Shown here: positions 1 to 6,967 of the stretch, one piece after another
Layout: each line of letters starts with the position of its first letter
Position numbering within the stretch: position 1 is the stretch's first letter
Origin: Chthoniobacterales bacterium
Lineage (GTDB): Bacteria > Verrucomicrobiota > Verrucomicrobiia > Chthoniobacterales > UBA10450
Direction: 5' to 3'
DNA: 32,898 nt
Assembly: GCA_003244145.1 (NCBI GenBank)
Contig: QHBM01000068.1
Location: 1-32,898, forward strand
Translations under genes and position numbers: made by a program
The notes under the pieces: model-generated
What the model saw: only the letters and a program-made list of their open reading frames with translations
What the model was told of the DNA's origin: nothing
The model's database searches: none

Positions 1-91
1 CCCGCGCTGCCGCTGCCGAGCATCGTCAAACTAAACATCGTCAGATTAGTAACGGACGCGGTCCGCTTTCACAAATCAGAAATGGATCGAA

Positions 92-115
92 GCGCGAAAT
101 ACGCGCGCGTTTTTT
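92..115 (+). terminator. Possible terminator of an upstream plus-strand gene
   Basis: A short GC-only stem (GCGCG at 92-96 with CGCGC at 102-106, loop AAATA) is followed within a few bases by a run of six T on the plus strand. This orientation suits a plus-strand gene ending before the window. It does not suit the minus-strand gene whose stop codon is at 119-121. The stem is only 5 bp, so the call is weak. Confidence 0.35.
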
Positions 116-118
116 CTG

Positions 119-826
119 TTACGCTTGCTTTTTTCCGGGCGTATCCATCAGCGCGAGAATCCGTTCTTTCTTTGCGCCGTAGTCGAGCGAACGGAAAGCG
201 CGAATTTCGTCGAGCCGCCGCATGCCGTTGAGGGTATCGAGAAAGCGCGTGTAATTCGCAGCCAGCTCCGTGGTCTCGAGATAGCGGCCGCGAAGATTCG
301 CGGACTGGAACGCGCCGGAATTCTGCGATGCGAAAAGATGAAAGCGGAGCCAGCGGCGGTCGGTCCGCGAAACCTTTTGCGTCTTCCGGAAGAACGCGAC
401 GAAAAGCAGAAGCACGAGATAAGTATCGACGCGCGCCTGGAGCTCGAGGTTGCGCGCGAAATCCTCCGAAGCGATCTCGCGCCGGCCGGTCTTGAATTGC
501 AAGGCGGCGTGGAGCGCGTGATTGATTTCCTCCACGAAGGCAATGAGCGATCGGATGTTGTGGTCGCTCAAACCGGCGCGCGGATCGTGGCGTTCGAGCT
601 GTTCGATGAGCCAGCGCGAATAATAAATGCCGACGTAAAGCTGGTCGTCCGCGCGCCGCAGAAAAGTGCGCGCGAGCTCACTCAATTCCCGCGCGGAAGC
701 GCCCGCCATTCTGGAAAGGTAAGCGCAGCGCTTCTGATCGATCAGGCAATCTTCCAGGTTGATCCCGACCTGCGCGTAGGTCCGTTCAAAAAGCCGCTGG
801 ATCTGGCTGAAGAGGGTTTCGTTCAT
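119..826 (-). CDS. Conserved-looking hypothetical protein, all-helical
   Basis: The predicted protein has 235 residues and starts at an ATG (826-824). I do not recognise the family. It is rich in Leu, Arg and Glu and reads as mostly alpha-helical, with no signal peptide, no clear membrane segment (only a short hydrophobic helix, LVLLLFVAFF, near residue 140) and no metal-binding motif. The C-terminus is basic (GKKQA). It is the second gene of a minus-strand pair: its partner (929-1621) ends 102 bp upstream, and the space between is filled by a strong hairpin. Similar size and orientation suggest the two work together, but I see no clear sequence similarity between them. GC-rich third positions and the antiparallel stop-rich frames support this frame as coding. 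Function unknown. Confidence 0.7.
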   Translation of the reverse strand: MNETLFSQIQRLFERTYAQVGINLEDCLIDQKRCAYLSRMAGASARELSELARTFLRRADDQLYVGIYYSRWLIEQLERHDPRAGLSDHNIRSLIAFVEEINHALHAALQFKTGRREIASEDFARNLELQARVDTYLVLLLFVAFFRKTQKVSRTDRRWLRFHLFASQNSGAFQSANLRGRYLETTELAANYTRFLDTLNGMRRLDEIRAFRSLDYGAKKERILALMDTPGKKQA

Positions 827-839
827 AAGAACAGGAGCG

Positions 840-925
840 CCTCACACAACGGGCACAAAGGACACAAAGGGCCGACGGTTTTTGTGTTTACCATTCGTTG
901 TGACCTTTGTGTCCCTGGTGTGAGG
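840..925. repeat. Long imperfect hairpin, probable dispersed intergenic repeat
   Basis: Bases 840-867 pair with 898-925 across a 30-nt loop. Of 28 positions, 24 are Watson-Crick pairs and one (853/912) is a wobble; mismatches are at 848/917, 850/915 and 862/903. The arms carry the direct motif CACAAAGGACACAAAGG. Motifs of this kind occur as dispersed intergenic repeats in several GC-rich bacterial phyla and often give false HKGHKG-type reading frames; that is recollection, not a search. The element almost completely fills the spacer between two minus-strand genes and starts 3 bp past the stop of the upstream one. It could act as a terminator or mRNA stabiliser, or be a non-autonomous REP/MITE-like insertion. 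Confidence 0.7.
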
Positions 926-928
926 TCT

Positions 929-1621
929 TCAGAAAAGAAGGGAGCTGCTGATCTCTTCATCGAGGTTGAGCAATTGATCGGAAAGCCGGTTGAGCGCGAC
1001 GCGCACTTCACGGAACCGATCAGCCAGCTCCTCATAGACTCCGCTCAGTTCGCAGCGGCGCGCTGTCGCATGCGAAGCGACCAACTGATAATTGGTCCGC
1101 CCGATCTGCTCGTAGAAGGCGAGGTCCGGTGCGCCGCGCAAACTGCGGCGCTGGGTGTTCTCGTGGAAAATGCCGCTCAAGAAAAGCGAATAATTGCCGA
1201 CATGTGCTCGGAGCAAAAATGCTTGTTCGGAGGTGGCGCGGGTGAGCGCGATCAACATGTCGGAAACGTATTGGCGCTGGCCCTCGTCATTCATGTGGGG
1301 CGCCTGCAAACCGTTTACGCGCGAAAAAGTTTCCAGGAGCGACGCAATGTAATCGCAAAGTTTTCGGTCCGTGATCCCAACGTCGCGGAGAACGTGTCGC
1401 GCCAGGACGTAAAAATAAAAATGCGATGAGATGCAAAGCTGGCCGGCGTTCGACAGAATGGCTTCGACCAGCCGGGGATGATCGAGGATCGAGTCGCGCG
1501 TTTCGGCGTCGCTCAGGAGATCGACGAGCGAGACGTGGTCCGTCTGGGAGCGCGCGAGAGTGCGGACAACGAAATCGAAATCCGCCGCCGTAAACCGCGC
1601 CCGACAATTCGCCTGAATCAT
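929..1621 (-). CDS. Hypothetical protein, paired with the next minus-strand gene
   Basis: The predicted protein has 230 residues with an ATG at 1621-1619. It is not recognised. It is helical and Leu/Arg-rich, with no signal peptide or transmembrane segment. A segment near the middle (ISSHFYFYVLARHVLRDVG) is rich in aromatic residues. The C-terminus contains a predicted amphipathic helix with Leu, Asp and Glu. It is the first gene of a two-gene minus-strand unit with 119-826. The opposite-strand gene at 1730 is divergent, leaving 108 bp (1622-1729) for promoters in both directions. I could not pick out a confident -35/-10 pair there. Function cannot be given from sequence alone. Confidence 0.7.
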   Translation of the reverse strand: MIQANCRARFTAADFDFVVRTLARSQTDHVSLVDLLSDAETRDSILDHPRLVEAILSNAGQLCISSHFYFYVLARHVLRDVGITDRKLCDYIASLLETFSRVNGLQAPHMNDEGQRQYVSDMLIALTRATSEQAFLLRAHVGNYSLFLSGIFHENTQRRSLRGAPDLAFYEQIGRTNYQLVASHATARRCELSGVYEELADRFREVRVALNRLSDQLLNLDEEISSSLLF

Positions 1622-1729
1622 CGAGAGCCGAGTATTAGCATCGCGTGTGCCGCTGGCAAGCTCGGTCGCAGGGCGGATGAAGAATATCCGCGCTTGTTCG
1701 AGCGCCGCCCGATCTCATACGCTGCGCGG

Positions 1730-3139
1730 ATGATGCGCACGAGAGTTATCTGTTTGGTGGTTCCGCTCCTTCTTCTGGCGAATGGTCGAGTGTTTGGAAA
1801 CGGTGGCGCGTGGCAGACCGGGGTCCCGGTCACCGGCAACGGCGCGGCCTCGGACCAGAAGCGTTCGACCAACGTCACGATCGAAGACGAAAAACTCGTG
1901 ATCGATCTGCACCAGGAATTCGCGGCGGTGGAAGTGCGTTACCGGATGCGTAACACCGGCGCGCAGGTCGAGCAGGATTTCTTTTTCCCGGTCGAACGCT
2001 GGGCTGACAACGAGGACACGGAAAACACGGCAACCGATTTGGTCGACTACGGAATCACAGCGGACGGAACAGAACTGAAATGGGACAATGTGGACGCGAA
2101 AGGGGAGGGACCGAAAGCCGTGGTTGATCCGAAGTGGGGAGATTTCAAACCAGCGAAACGGCTCTGGAAGAAATCGCAAATTCCTTTCACGCCCGGGCAG
2201 ACGCGCGAGATTTTAATTCGTTATCGCTCTCCCTATGCCGCGAACGAAAGTTCCGTTTCCGATGACGGGAATGCCACCGATGCCTACTTCCGCTATTCGC
2301 TCTCGCCGGCAGCGACCTGGAAGGGGCCGATCGGCAAAGGCAAGATCACGGTGAATTTCCTCCATCCGCGACCGGAGGAGATCACCATCTCAAAACCAAA
2401 AGATCGTTTCAAAAAAATCACCGCCACGCAATTCGTGTGGGAGTTCCAAAATCTGAAACCGACCCTGGCTGACGATATGAAGATCATCGTTCACCCGGCC
2501 TACGCGCTTTATCCGGCCAGCCGAGAGTATCGGGCTGATTACGAGCATCCTGGTTTTCGGGCGGAATACATCTTCATCGGCAATCGATATTTTCTTCAGC
2601 ACTCGGATTACGAAGCGGTCGCGAGTTCGACGCGAAAGCCCGAACCAGCGCCCAGCCCCGCTCAGACGCCGTCCAAACCCGACGATAGCAGCATGCGCTT
2701 AAAGTCTGAAAGCGAACAGACCTTCGATGTCGCTAACATCAAAGGCTTGGAATCGGGAACGACCTGGGCGGAAGGAGTGGAGGGCGACGGCATCGGCGAG
2801 AACATCGCGCTGACGGTGCATCATCCGCTTCCGCTCGACGCGATCATGATCATGCCGGGATATCGCAGCGACGACGCGACGTTTTGGACGAAGAACAATC
2901 GCGTGGCGGAATTGGAGGTGACGCTGAACGGCGAACACACTTTTGTGGCCTCGATTCCGGACGAAAAGTTCGGGACGCCTTATCCGATCCCGGTGCGTGG
3001 CTATGCCAAACCGGTGAGCGCGGTGAAGCTCGTGATCAAAGCGGTGCATCGCGGAACGGCCGCGCAGGACACTTGCATTTCGCTCGTGGAATTGAGGGCC
3101 AGGCTTTCGCAGAAGCCGAAATTCCAACCGGCCCGGTGA
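1730..3139 (+). CDS. Exported protein with C-terminal NADase-type glycan-binding domain
   Basis: The 469-residue protein starts at ATG 1730 (ATGATG; 1733 is equally possible). The frame is open further upstream, but this start gives a clean signal peptide: Met-Arg basic start, hydrophobic core ICLVVPLLLLA, then a VFG-type cleavage site near residue 24. Residues about 40-260 form an unrecognised beta-rich ectodomain starting with a conserved-looking 'VRYRMRNTG...FFFPVE' stretch that faintly recalls DUF4424-type extracellular domains. After a Pro/Ser-rich linker (about 300-330), residues 332-460 match the NADase-type glycan-binding (discoidin-like) fold: 'IMPGY', 'NNRVAELEV', 'VSAVKLVIKAV' and 'DTCISLVEL' occur in family order. 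The stop codon overlaps the GTG start of the next gene (GTGA), so the two are probably translationally coupled. Likely role: binding of cell-surface or environmental glycans (inference). Confidence 0.75.
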   Translation: MMRTRVICLVVPLLLLANGRVFGNGGAWQTGVPVTGNGAASDQKRSTNVTIEDEKLVIDLHQEFAAVEVRYRMRNTGAQVEQDFFFPVERWADNEDTENTATDLVDYGITADGTELKWDNVDAKGEGPKAVVDPKWGDFKPAKRLWKKSQIPFTPGQTREILIRYRSPYAANESSVSDDGNATDAYFRYSLSPAATWKGPIGKGKITVNFLHPRPEEITISKPKDRFKKITATQFVWEFQNLKPTLADDMKIIVHPAYALYPASREYRADYEHPGFRAEYIFIGNRYFLQHSDYEAVASSTRKPEPAPSPAQTPSKPDDSSMRLKSESEQTFDVANIKGLESGTTWAEGVEGDGIGENIALTVHHPLPLDAIMIMPGYRSDDATFWTKNNRVAELEVTLNGEHTFVASIPDEKFGTPYPIPVRGYAKPVSAVKLVIKAVHRGTAAQDTCISLVELRARLSQKPKFQPAR

Positions 3140-5820
3140 GATTTCGCTGGATCGCGCTAGTTCTGCTCGCGGCCCTCGGGTCCCGCGCCGAGGCGTCATC
3201 GATCACGCTACCGATCTACATCGAAGACAATCACGCCGGCTCCTTTTACTGGCTCGCGCAACATCTTGAGCTCGAGGAAGAGTGCGCGCTGATTCATTTC
3301 GATGCGCACAGCGATGCCTCCGCGCTCTTCGATTCGGATGTTCTGCGCGAAAGACTGCGGCGGGTCGATTCGGTGGAAGATCGCCGGCAGCTCCTGGAAC
3401 GCTGGCGAAAATCGGGCGTGGTCCAATGCTTCAATTGGATCGAGCCGCTCATGCCGTCGCCGATCAAGAATGTGATCTGGGTGCCGCGCGGAAAGTTAAG
3501 CAAACAGAGCGCGCGCACGCTCCGGCGGGAGGCGGCCGAATATCTCGATGGCCAGCTCGAAGCGTCTCCGCGCGCCGCCGGCTCTTTGCAGCACCGATAC
3601 CGCGCCGTCGCATTCGACGATCTTCTCGCGCAGTTCAAGGAAGAGGGTCCGGTCGTCGTGACGATCGACCTCGATTATTTCGCGGACTTGACGATGCGCG
3701 AACGTGCGGCGGAGTTCGAGCGCGTTTGGAAATTCGTTTCGCAATGCCGGAATCTTCGCGCGGTCACATTCGCGATCTCGCGTCCCTATCTCACAGGGGA
3801 CGAGCAGGCGGATTCACTTCTTCGGCTGGCGCTACGCGCGTCCTTATCGCTGCCGACGGCCCTGATCGAATTCGAACCGTTTCAAAATGTCGGGAACGAC
3901 CGGTCGCTCCGGGCGAAGGAAATCCGGGCCCAGAAACGCGAGGTGCCGGCATTCAATCTCACGAACGCCTCCGAAGAATTGCGCGCTCTCTTGCTCGCGA
4001 ATCGCGATCGCATCGCGGTGGAGACCGATCCGGCGATGTGGCAAAAACTTTTGGCCGATTGGGAAAAGGAGGCGCCGCGAGTTCGGCTCGCGGTTAAGGA
4101 TCACGAGCCCTCGACCGACAATATCTGGCGGCTCCCGGTTTCAGAACCGGCGGAACTCGAACTCGAGACCGAGCCATGGGATTCCGCGGCGACATCGGTG
4201 GAATGGATCGCGCTCACGCCGGAGTATTCGCGCTGCCATCTCACCGCGGAACGCGCGGACACGATTGGGTTCGGCTACGGGGCGCCGCCGCGTCCGCGCT
4301 GGCGCGAAACCAGGCTGCGCGATCGCGGTGGCGCTCTGCCGATCGATTCGCTCCGGAAATTTTTCGATGCGAAGACCGGGTGCGGTGCGTTGCGATTGAA
4401 AGCGCGCGTCGAGATCAATCATCATATTCGCGAGACGCCGGCGATCGAGCTTCGGCGGTTCGCCGGTTCCGGTTTTCGAGCCGCGATCACGGAACAGTTT
4501 GGTTTGCCCTATCTTTTTGGCAGCGGCGAATTGCGCGACGGCACGAACACCGGGCCGGAGACCGGCTGGGGCGCGGACTGCGCCAACTTTCTCGTTTACG
4601 CGTTGCGCCGGCAAGGCCGGCAGATTCCCTGGTCCAATCCGAAGCAACTCAAGAAATACCTTTCGCCGGTATCGGAAAATATTGGCGCCGGCCAGGCCGC
4701 GCTCAGCGAGGCGGATATTGCCAGCGGGTTATTCGTCCATTTCGGAAGTCACGTCGCGGCCGTGATGGAAGACAGGCCGCCGCTCGGCACGCTGGATGAA
4801 GGCGACCTGGTGGCGCACCAGCTTGAAGGCGTGCCGGAAATCCTCTCGTTAGGCGAACTGCTGAAAGCGCGCAAAACGGCGCGGTTCGATTTGCTGCGGG
4901 TGCCGCCTGATCAGCACACGCCGGATTTGGCGGTCGGCGGTGACGTCATGCTCGGTCGCACCGTCGGCGAACAGATCAAGAACGGCGCCGATCCGTTAGG
5001 CGGAGTCCGTTCGGATCTCGAAAGCGCACCGTGGAGAGTTGTGAACTTGGAATGCGTCGTTTCCGAGAAAGGAACGGCGGCCCCCGGAAAGTCTTATTCG
5101 ATGCGAGCGCCGGATGAAGCGATTCGCATTTTGGCTTCGGCCGGAATCAACGCGGTGGGCCTGGCGAATAATCACGCGGTCGATTTCGGAAACGAAGCGC
5201 TCATCGATGCGATCGCGCGCCTGCGGTCTCACGGGATTGCGACGGCAGGCGCCGCAGAAACGCCGGAGCTTGCCTACCGGCCGCTTTTTTTCACGGGACG
5301 CGACGGACAAAAAGCGGCGCTCATCGCTTTAACCGATGTGGAAAATGATCCCAGCGGCGCCGGAGTCGCGTCGGCGTCGGATCAAGAGCGGGTCGCGAGC
5401 GCTATCGCCGAAGCTCGCGCCCACGCCACGTTTGTGGTGTGCCTTCTGCATTGGGGGGAAGAGAACAATTCGCGTGTGACGGAACGCCAGCGAGAGCTGG
5501 CGCGCTGGCTGATCGATCAACAGGTGAATTTGGTGGTCGGTTGCCATTCTCATTGCCTGCAGCCGCTCGATTTTTACCACGGTCGCCCGATCGTTTATTC
5601 GCTCGGCAACCTGGTTTTCGACGGCGCTCCGACTTTGGCCAGTTGGAACAAAGGCGAACTGCTGACCGTCGATTTCGGCCGTGGCGCTCTTCGCGCCCCT
5701 TCCCTTCGGCTGATTCCTTTCCGGCTCGATACGCGCGGTTTCCCGCAGACCGCCTCGGACCCCGCCAACGCCGATTCCGAGCGAGCGAGTGGAGCGAACG
5801 AAACCTACTTCTTCCGGTGA
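3136..5820 (+). CDS. Exported three-domain protein: UPF0489 + NlpC/P60-like + CapA-type metallophosphatase
   Basis: The 894-residue protein starts at GTG 3136, chosen because it overlaps the previous stop by 4 bp and opens a signal peptide (WIALVLLAALGSRAEA). The frame stays open upstream without such a peptide. Residues 28-330 resemble UPF0489, an arginase-like fold: E30-D31..H33, DAHSD at 56-60 and DLDYF at 178-182 look like paired metal ligands. Residues about 465-560 look like an NlpC/P60 papain-like hydrolase, with Cys482 in 'GADCANF' and His539 in 'GSHVAAV'. Residues 596-860 are a CapA (PGA_cap) calcineurin-like domain: GDVMLGR 602-608, NLEC 637-640, NNHAVDFG around 678-685, HWGEE from 772 and HSH 804-806. 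CapA proteins take part in poly-gamma-glutamate synthesis or release. Substrate here is unknown; export and a peptide or polyglutamate target are inferences. I know of no standard family with this exact order. Confidence 0.8.
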   Translation: MRFRWIALVLLAALGSRAEASSITLPIYIEDNHAGSFYWLAQHLELEEECALIHFDAHSDASALFDSDVLRERLRRVDSVEDRRQLLERWRKSGVVQCFNWIEPLMPSPIKNVIWVPRGKLSKQSARTLRREAAEYLDGQLEASPRAAGSLQHRYRAVAFDDLLAQFKEEGPVVVTIDLDYFADLTMRERAAEFERVWKFVSQCRNLRAVTFAISRPYLTGDEQADSLLRLALRASLSLPTALIEFEPFQNVGNDRSLRAKEIRAQKREVPAFNLTNASEELRALLLANRDRIAVETDPAMWQKLLADWEKEAPRVRLAVKDHEPSTDNIWRLPVSEPAELELETEPWDSAATSVEWIALTPEYSRCHLTAERADTIGFGYGAPPRPRWRETRLRDRGGALPIDSLRKFFDAKTGCGALRLKARVEINHHIRETPAIELRRFAGSGFRAAITEQFGLPYLFGSGELRDGTNTGPETGWGADCANFLVYALRRQGRQIPWSNPKQLKKYLSPVSENIGAGQAALSEADIASGLFVHFGSHVAAVMEDRPPLGTLDEGDLVAHQLEGVPEILSLGELLKARKTARFDLLRVPPDQHTPDLAVGGDVMLGRTVGEQIKNGADPLGGVRSDLESAPWRVVNLECVVSEKGTAAPGKSYSMRAPDEAIRILASAGINAVGLANNHAVDFGNEALIDAIARLRSHGIATAGAAETPELAYRPLFFTGRDGQKAALIALTDVENDPSGAGVASASDQERVASAIAEARAHATFVVCLLHWGEENNSRVTERQRELARWLIDQQVNLVVGCHSHCLQPLDFYHGRPIVYSLGNLVFDGAPTLASWNKGELLTVDFGRGALRAPSLRLIPFRLDTRGFPQTASDPANADSERASGANETYFFR

Positions 5821-6410
5821 CCCACCATCTCGGCTTCCTTTGTGCGCGCATCGACGCGCGTGAGGTCTTTTTCCAAGCCGCGTTTCAATAAAGGCCGATG
5901 CGGGATGTCGCAGAGATATTCGGCAATGAACCAGATGTCTTTTTCCGACGTAGTCCATTGCCGATGATCGAAGCGCGCCAGATTCACCGGTCCTGAATAT
6001 CGCCGCAGCGTCCGTTCGCCGCGCAGATTGAAGTAGATATTGAAATAGCTCAACGCGAGTTCGCGGAGCGTGCGATAAACTGGCTCGCGATAGCGGCAGC
6101 CGGCGAAATTAGATTTCGCGATGGCGCCCCAGTGTCCGCGCGATTTAAAAATCGCAAGGACATGGTCTGTATCCTGGTCCGCTTCGAGGTCGAACAGGAG
6201 CGGCGGGAAACCGATGACACGCAAAGCCGCGGCGGCGAAGGTCGCACCTTCGAGACAATGCGCGGTTTGCTCGCGCAGCACTTTTCTCGGCGACCACGCG
6301 GTGCCCGCCAAATGGTAAGGCATGTCGTCGAGATAACGCTGAATGCCGGCCGGAGTTTTAAGCGCGCGCAACGAGCGCAGTTCCGACGGGGTGAATCCAA
6401 ATGATTTCAA
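5805..6410 (-). CDS. Transglutaminase-like small protein
   Basis: The 201-residue protein starts at TTG 6410-6408. An in-frame TAA lies immediately upstream (6413-6411) and the next Met is at residue 30, so TTG or an internal start must be used. Cys52 ('AHCLEGA'), His83 ('DTDHVLAIF') and a polar residue near 99-101 ('KSN') have the order and spacing of a transglutaminase/papain-like Cys-His-Asp/Asn triad. No signal peptide is visible. Related short transglutaminase-like proteins are often annotated as hypothetical. Its 3' end overlaps the 3' end of the convergent CapA-fusion gene by 16 bp, so transcripts of the two must overlap. Substrate unknown. The catalytic assignment rests on motif spacing only. 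Confidence 0.7.
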   Translation of the reverse strand: MKSFGFTPSELRSLRALKTPAGIQRYLDDMPYHLAGTAWSPRKVLREQTAHCLEGATFAAAALRVIGFPPLLFDLEADQDTDHVLAIFKSRGHWGAIAKSNFAGCRYREPVYRTLRELALSYFNIYFNLRGERTLRRYSGPVNLARFDHRQWTTSEKDIWFIAEYLCDIPHRPLLKRGLEKDLTRVDARTKEAEMVGHRKK

Positions 6411-6533
6411 TTAGTGCAATCACCATGTCGCGCCCCCTATCGGTCAAGTCAGTTATTTTGAATGGCGAGGGGTTGAATCAAAGCAGGCCGCGACTTGAAT
6501 TTCCGAAATGGAACCGCGAAGATGGCGCTCTAC

Positions 6534-6625
6534 GGAAGGGTGGCTGAGTCCGGTTGAAGGCACTCGACTCGAAATCGAGCGTGGGGTTAAACTCACCGTG
6601 GGTTCGAATCCCACCCCTTCCGCCA
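6534..6625 (+). tRNA. tRNA-Ser (anticodon CGA)
   Basis: A full class II cloverleaf is present. The acceptor stem GGAAGGG (6534-6540) pairs with CCCTTCC (6615-6621), and the discriminator is G6622. The CCA end is encoded at 6623-6625. The anticodon stem CTCGA/TCGAG encloses loop CTCGAAA, with anticodon CGA at 6570-6572 (reads UCG). A long variable arm follows, as expected for serine. The T arm is GTGGG-TTCGAAT-CCCAC (6598-6614). The last 18 bases are repeated nearly exactly 115 bp downstream. Confidence 0.96.
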
Positions 6626-6630
6626 CATCA

Positions 6631-6715
6631 AGCGCTTCCAAAAGTCACCACCGACTCGCATTTCTTGCGAGTGGAAAGTCCGGAATGAGAGCGCAGTTCG
6701 ACTTTGGAACGCGCT
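6631..6715. repeat. Palindromic unit just after tRNA-Ser
   Basis: Bases 6631-6646 pair with 6700-6715 (about 15 bp, with one bulged base on each side: A6640 and C6710). Inside lies a perfect 7-bp hairpin (ACTCGCA 6654-6660 / TGCGAGT 6666-6672, 5-nt loop). The whole 85-nt block can fold into a long structure. No T-run follows it, so a simple terminator is not the obvious reading. It is bracketed by the tRNA 3' end and its near-copy. Confidence 0.6.
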
Positions 6716-6721
6716 GCGCGT

Positions 6722-6739
6722 AATCCCACCCGTTCCGCC
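6722..6739 (+). repeat. Near-copy of the tRNA-Ser 3' end (possible att-site relic)
   Basis: Bases 6722-6739 match the tRNA 3' end at 6607-6624 in 17 of 18 positions (C6617 is G6732 here). A duplicated tRNA 3' end is the usual scar of site-specific integration. Only about 97 bp lie between the copies and no integrase is nearby, so an element, if there ever was one, is gone or very small. Confidence 0.6.
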
Positions 6740-6827
6740 CGCCCGGAAACTCCACGGGCTGGGGCTAAGTAGCTGAGCGAGAACGAAAAAAAATGTCACA
6801 AATTTATTCTTGCCGGCGGGAGGATAA

Positions 6828-6875
6828 ACACTTCATCTTGTGTTCCGCCTGCTGCGAGTCCACTGCATCTTGTTG
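6828..6875 (+). promoter_or_regulatory. Tandem NrdR boxes upstream of nrdJ
   Basis: Box 1 (6828-6843) reads ACACTTCATCTTGTGT and matches the NrdR-box pattern ACACWATATATWGTGT at 13 of 16 positions. Box 2 (6860-6875) reads CCACTGCATCTTGTTG, matches at 10 of 16, and shares 12 of 13 core bases with box 1. They start 32 bp apart, the about three-helical-turn spacing typical of paired NrdR boxes. NrdR is the ATP/dATP-sensing repressor of ribonucleotide reductase genes. The sites lie 92-140 bp before the nrdJ ATG. The nrdR gene itself is not in the window. Confidence 0.75.
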
Positions 6876-6890
6876 GTAGCTGTTTGCTGG

Positions 6891-6945
6891 CTATTCACAA
6901 GTTATGCCCTGACGCGCCTCATAGGTAAACCGTCACTTATTCACA
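6891..6945 (+). promoter_or_regulatory. Two DnaA-box-like 9-mers in the nrdJ leader
   Basis: TTATTCACA at 6937-6945 is a perfect match to the DnaA consensus TTATNCACA. CTATTCACA at 6891-6899 differs by one base. Both are on the plus strand, 46 bp apart, between the NrdR boxes and the nrdJ start. DnaA is known to control nrdAB in E. coli, which makes a regulatory role thinkable. Two short sites can also arise by chance. Confidence 0.35.
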
Positions 6946-6967
6946 GAAACCCTTCGCCCGACCCGCC

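Noticed and set aside
125-1429. Long plus-strand open frame opposite the first two minus-strand genes
   Set aside because: It reads through the intergenic hairpin and across two better-supported genes; its protein has the Arg/Ala/Glu composition of an antisense shadow in high-GC DNA.
6626-6740. Integron attC site after the tRNA
   Set aside because: The palindrome lacks the conserved attC core sites (RYYYAAC and GTTRRRY), and no integron integrase is near.
6740-6967. Cobalamin riboswitch before the B12-dependent reductase
   Set aside because: No B12-box-like core or the expected paired elements could be found in the leader; NrdR boxes explain the visible regulation better.
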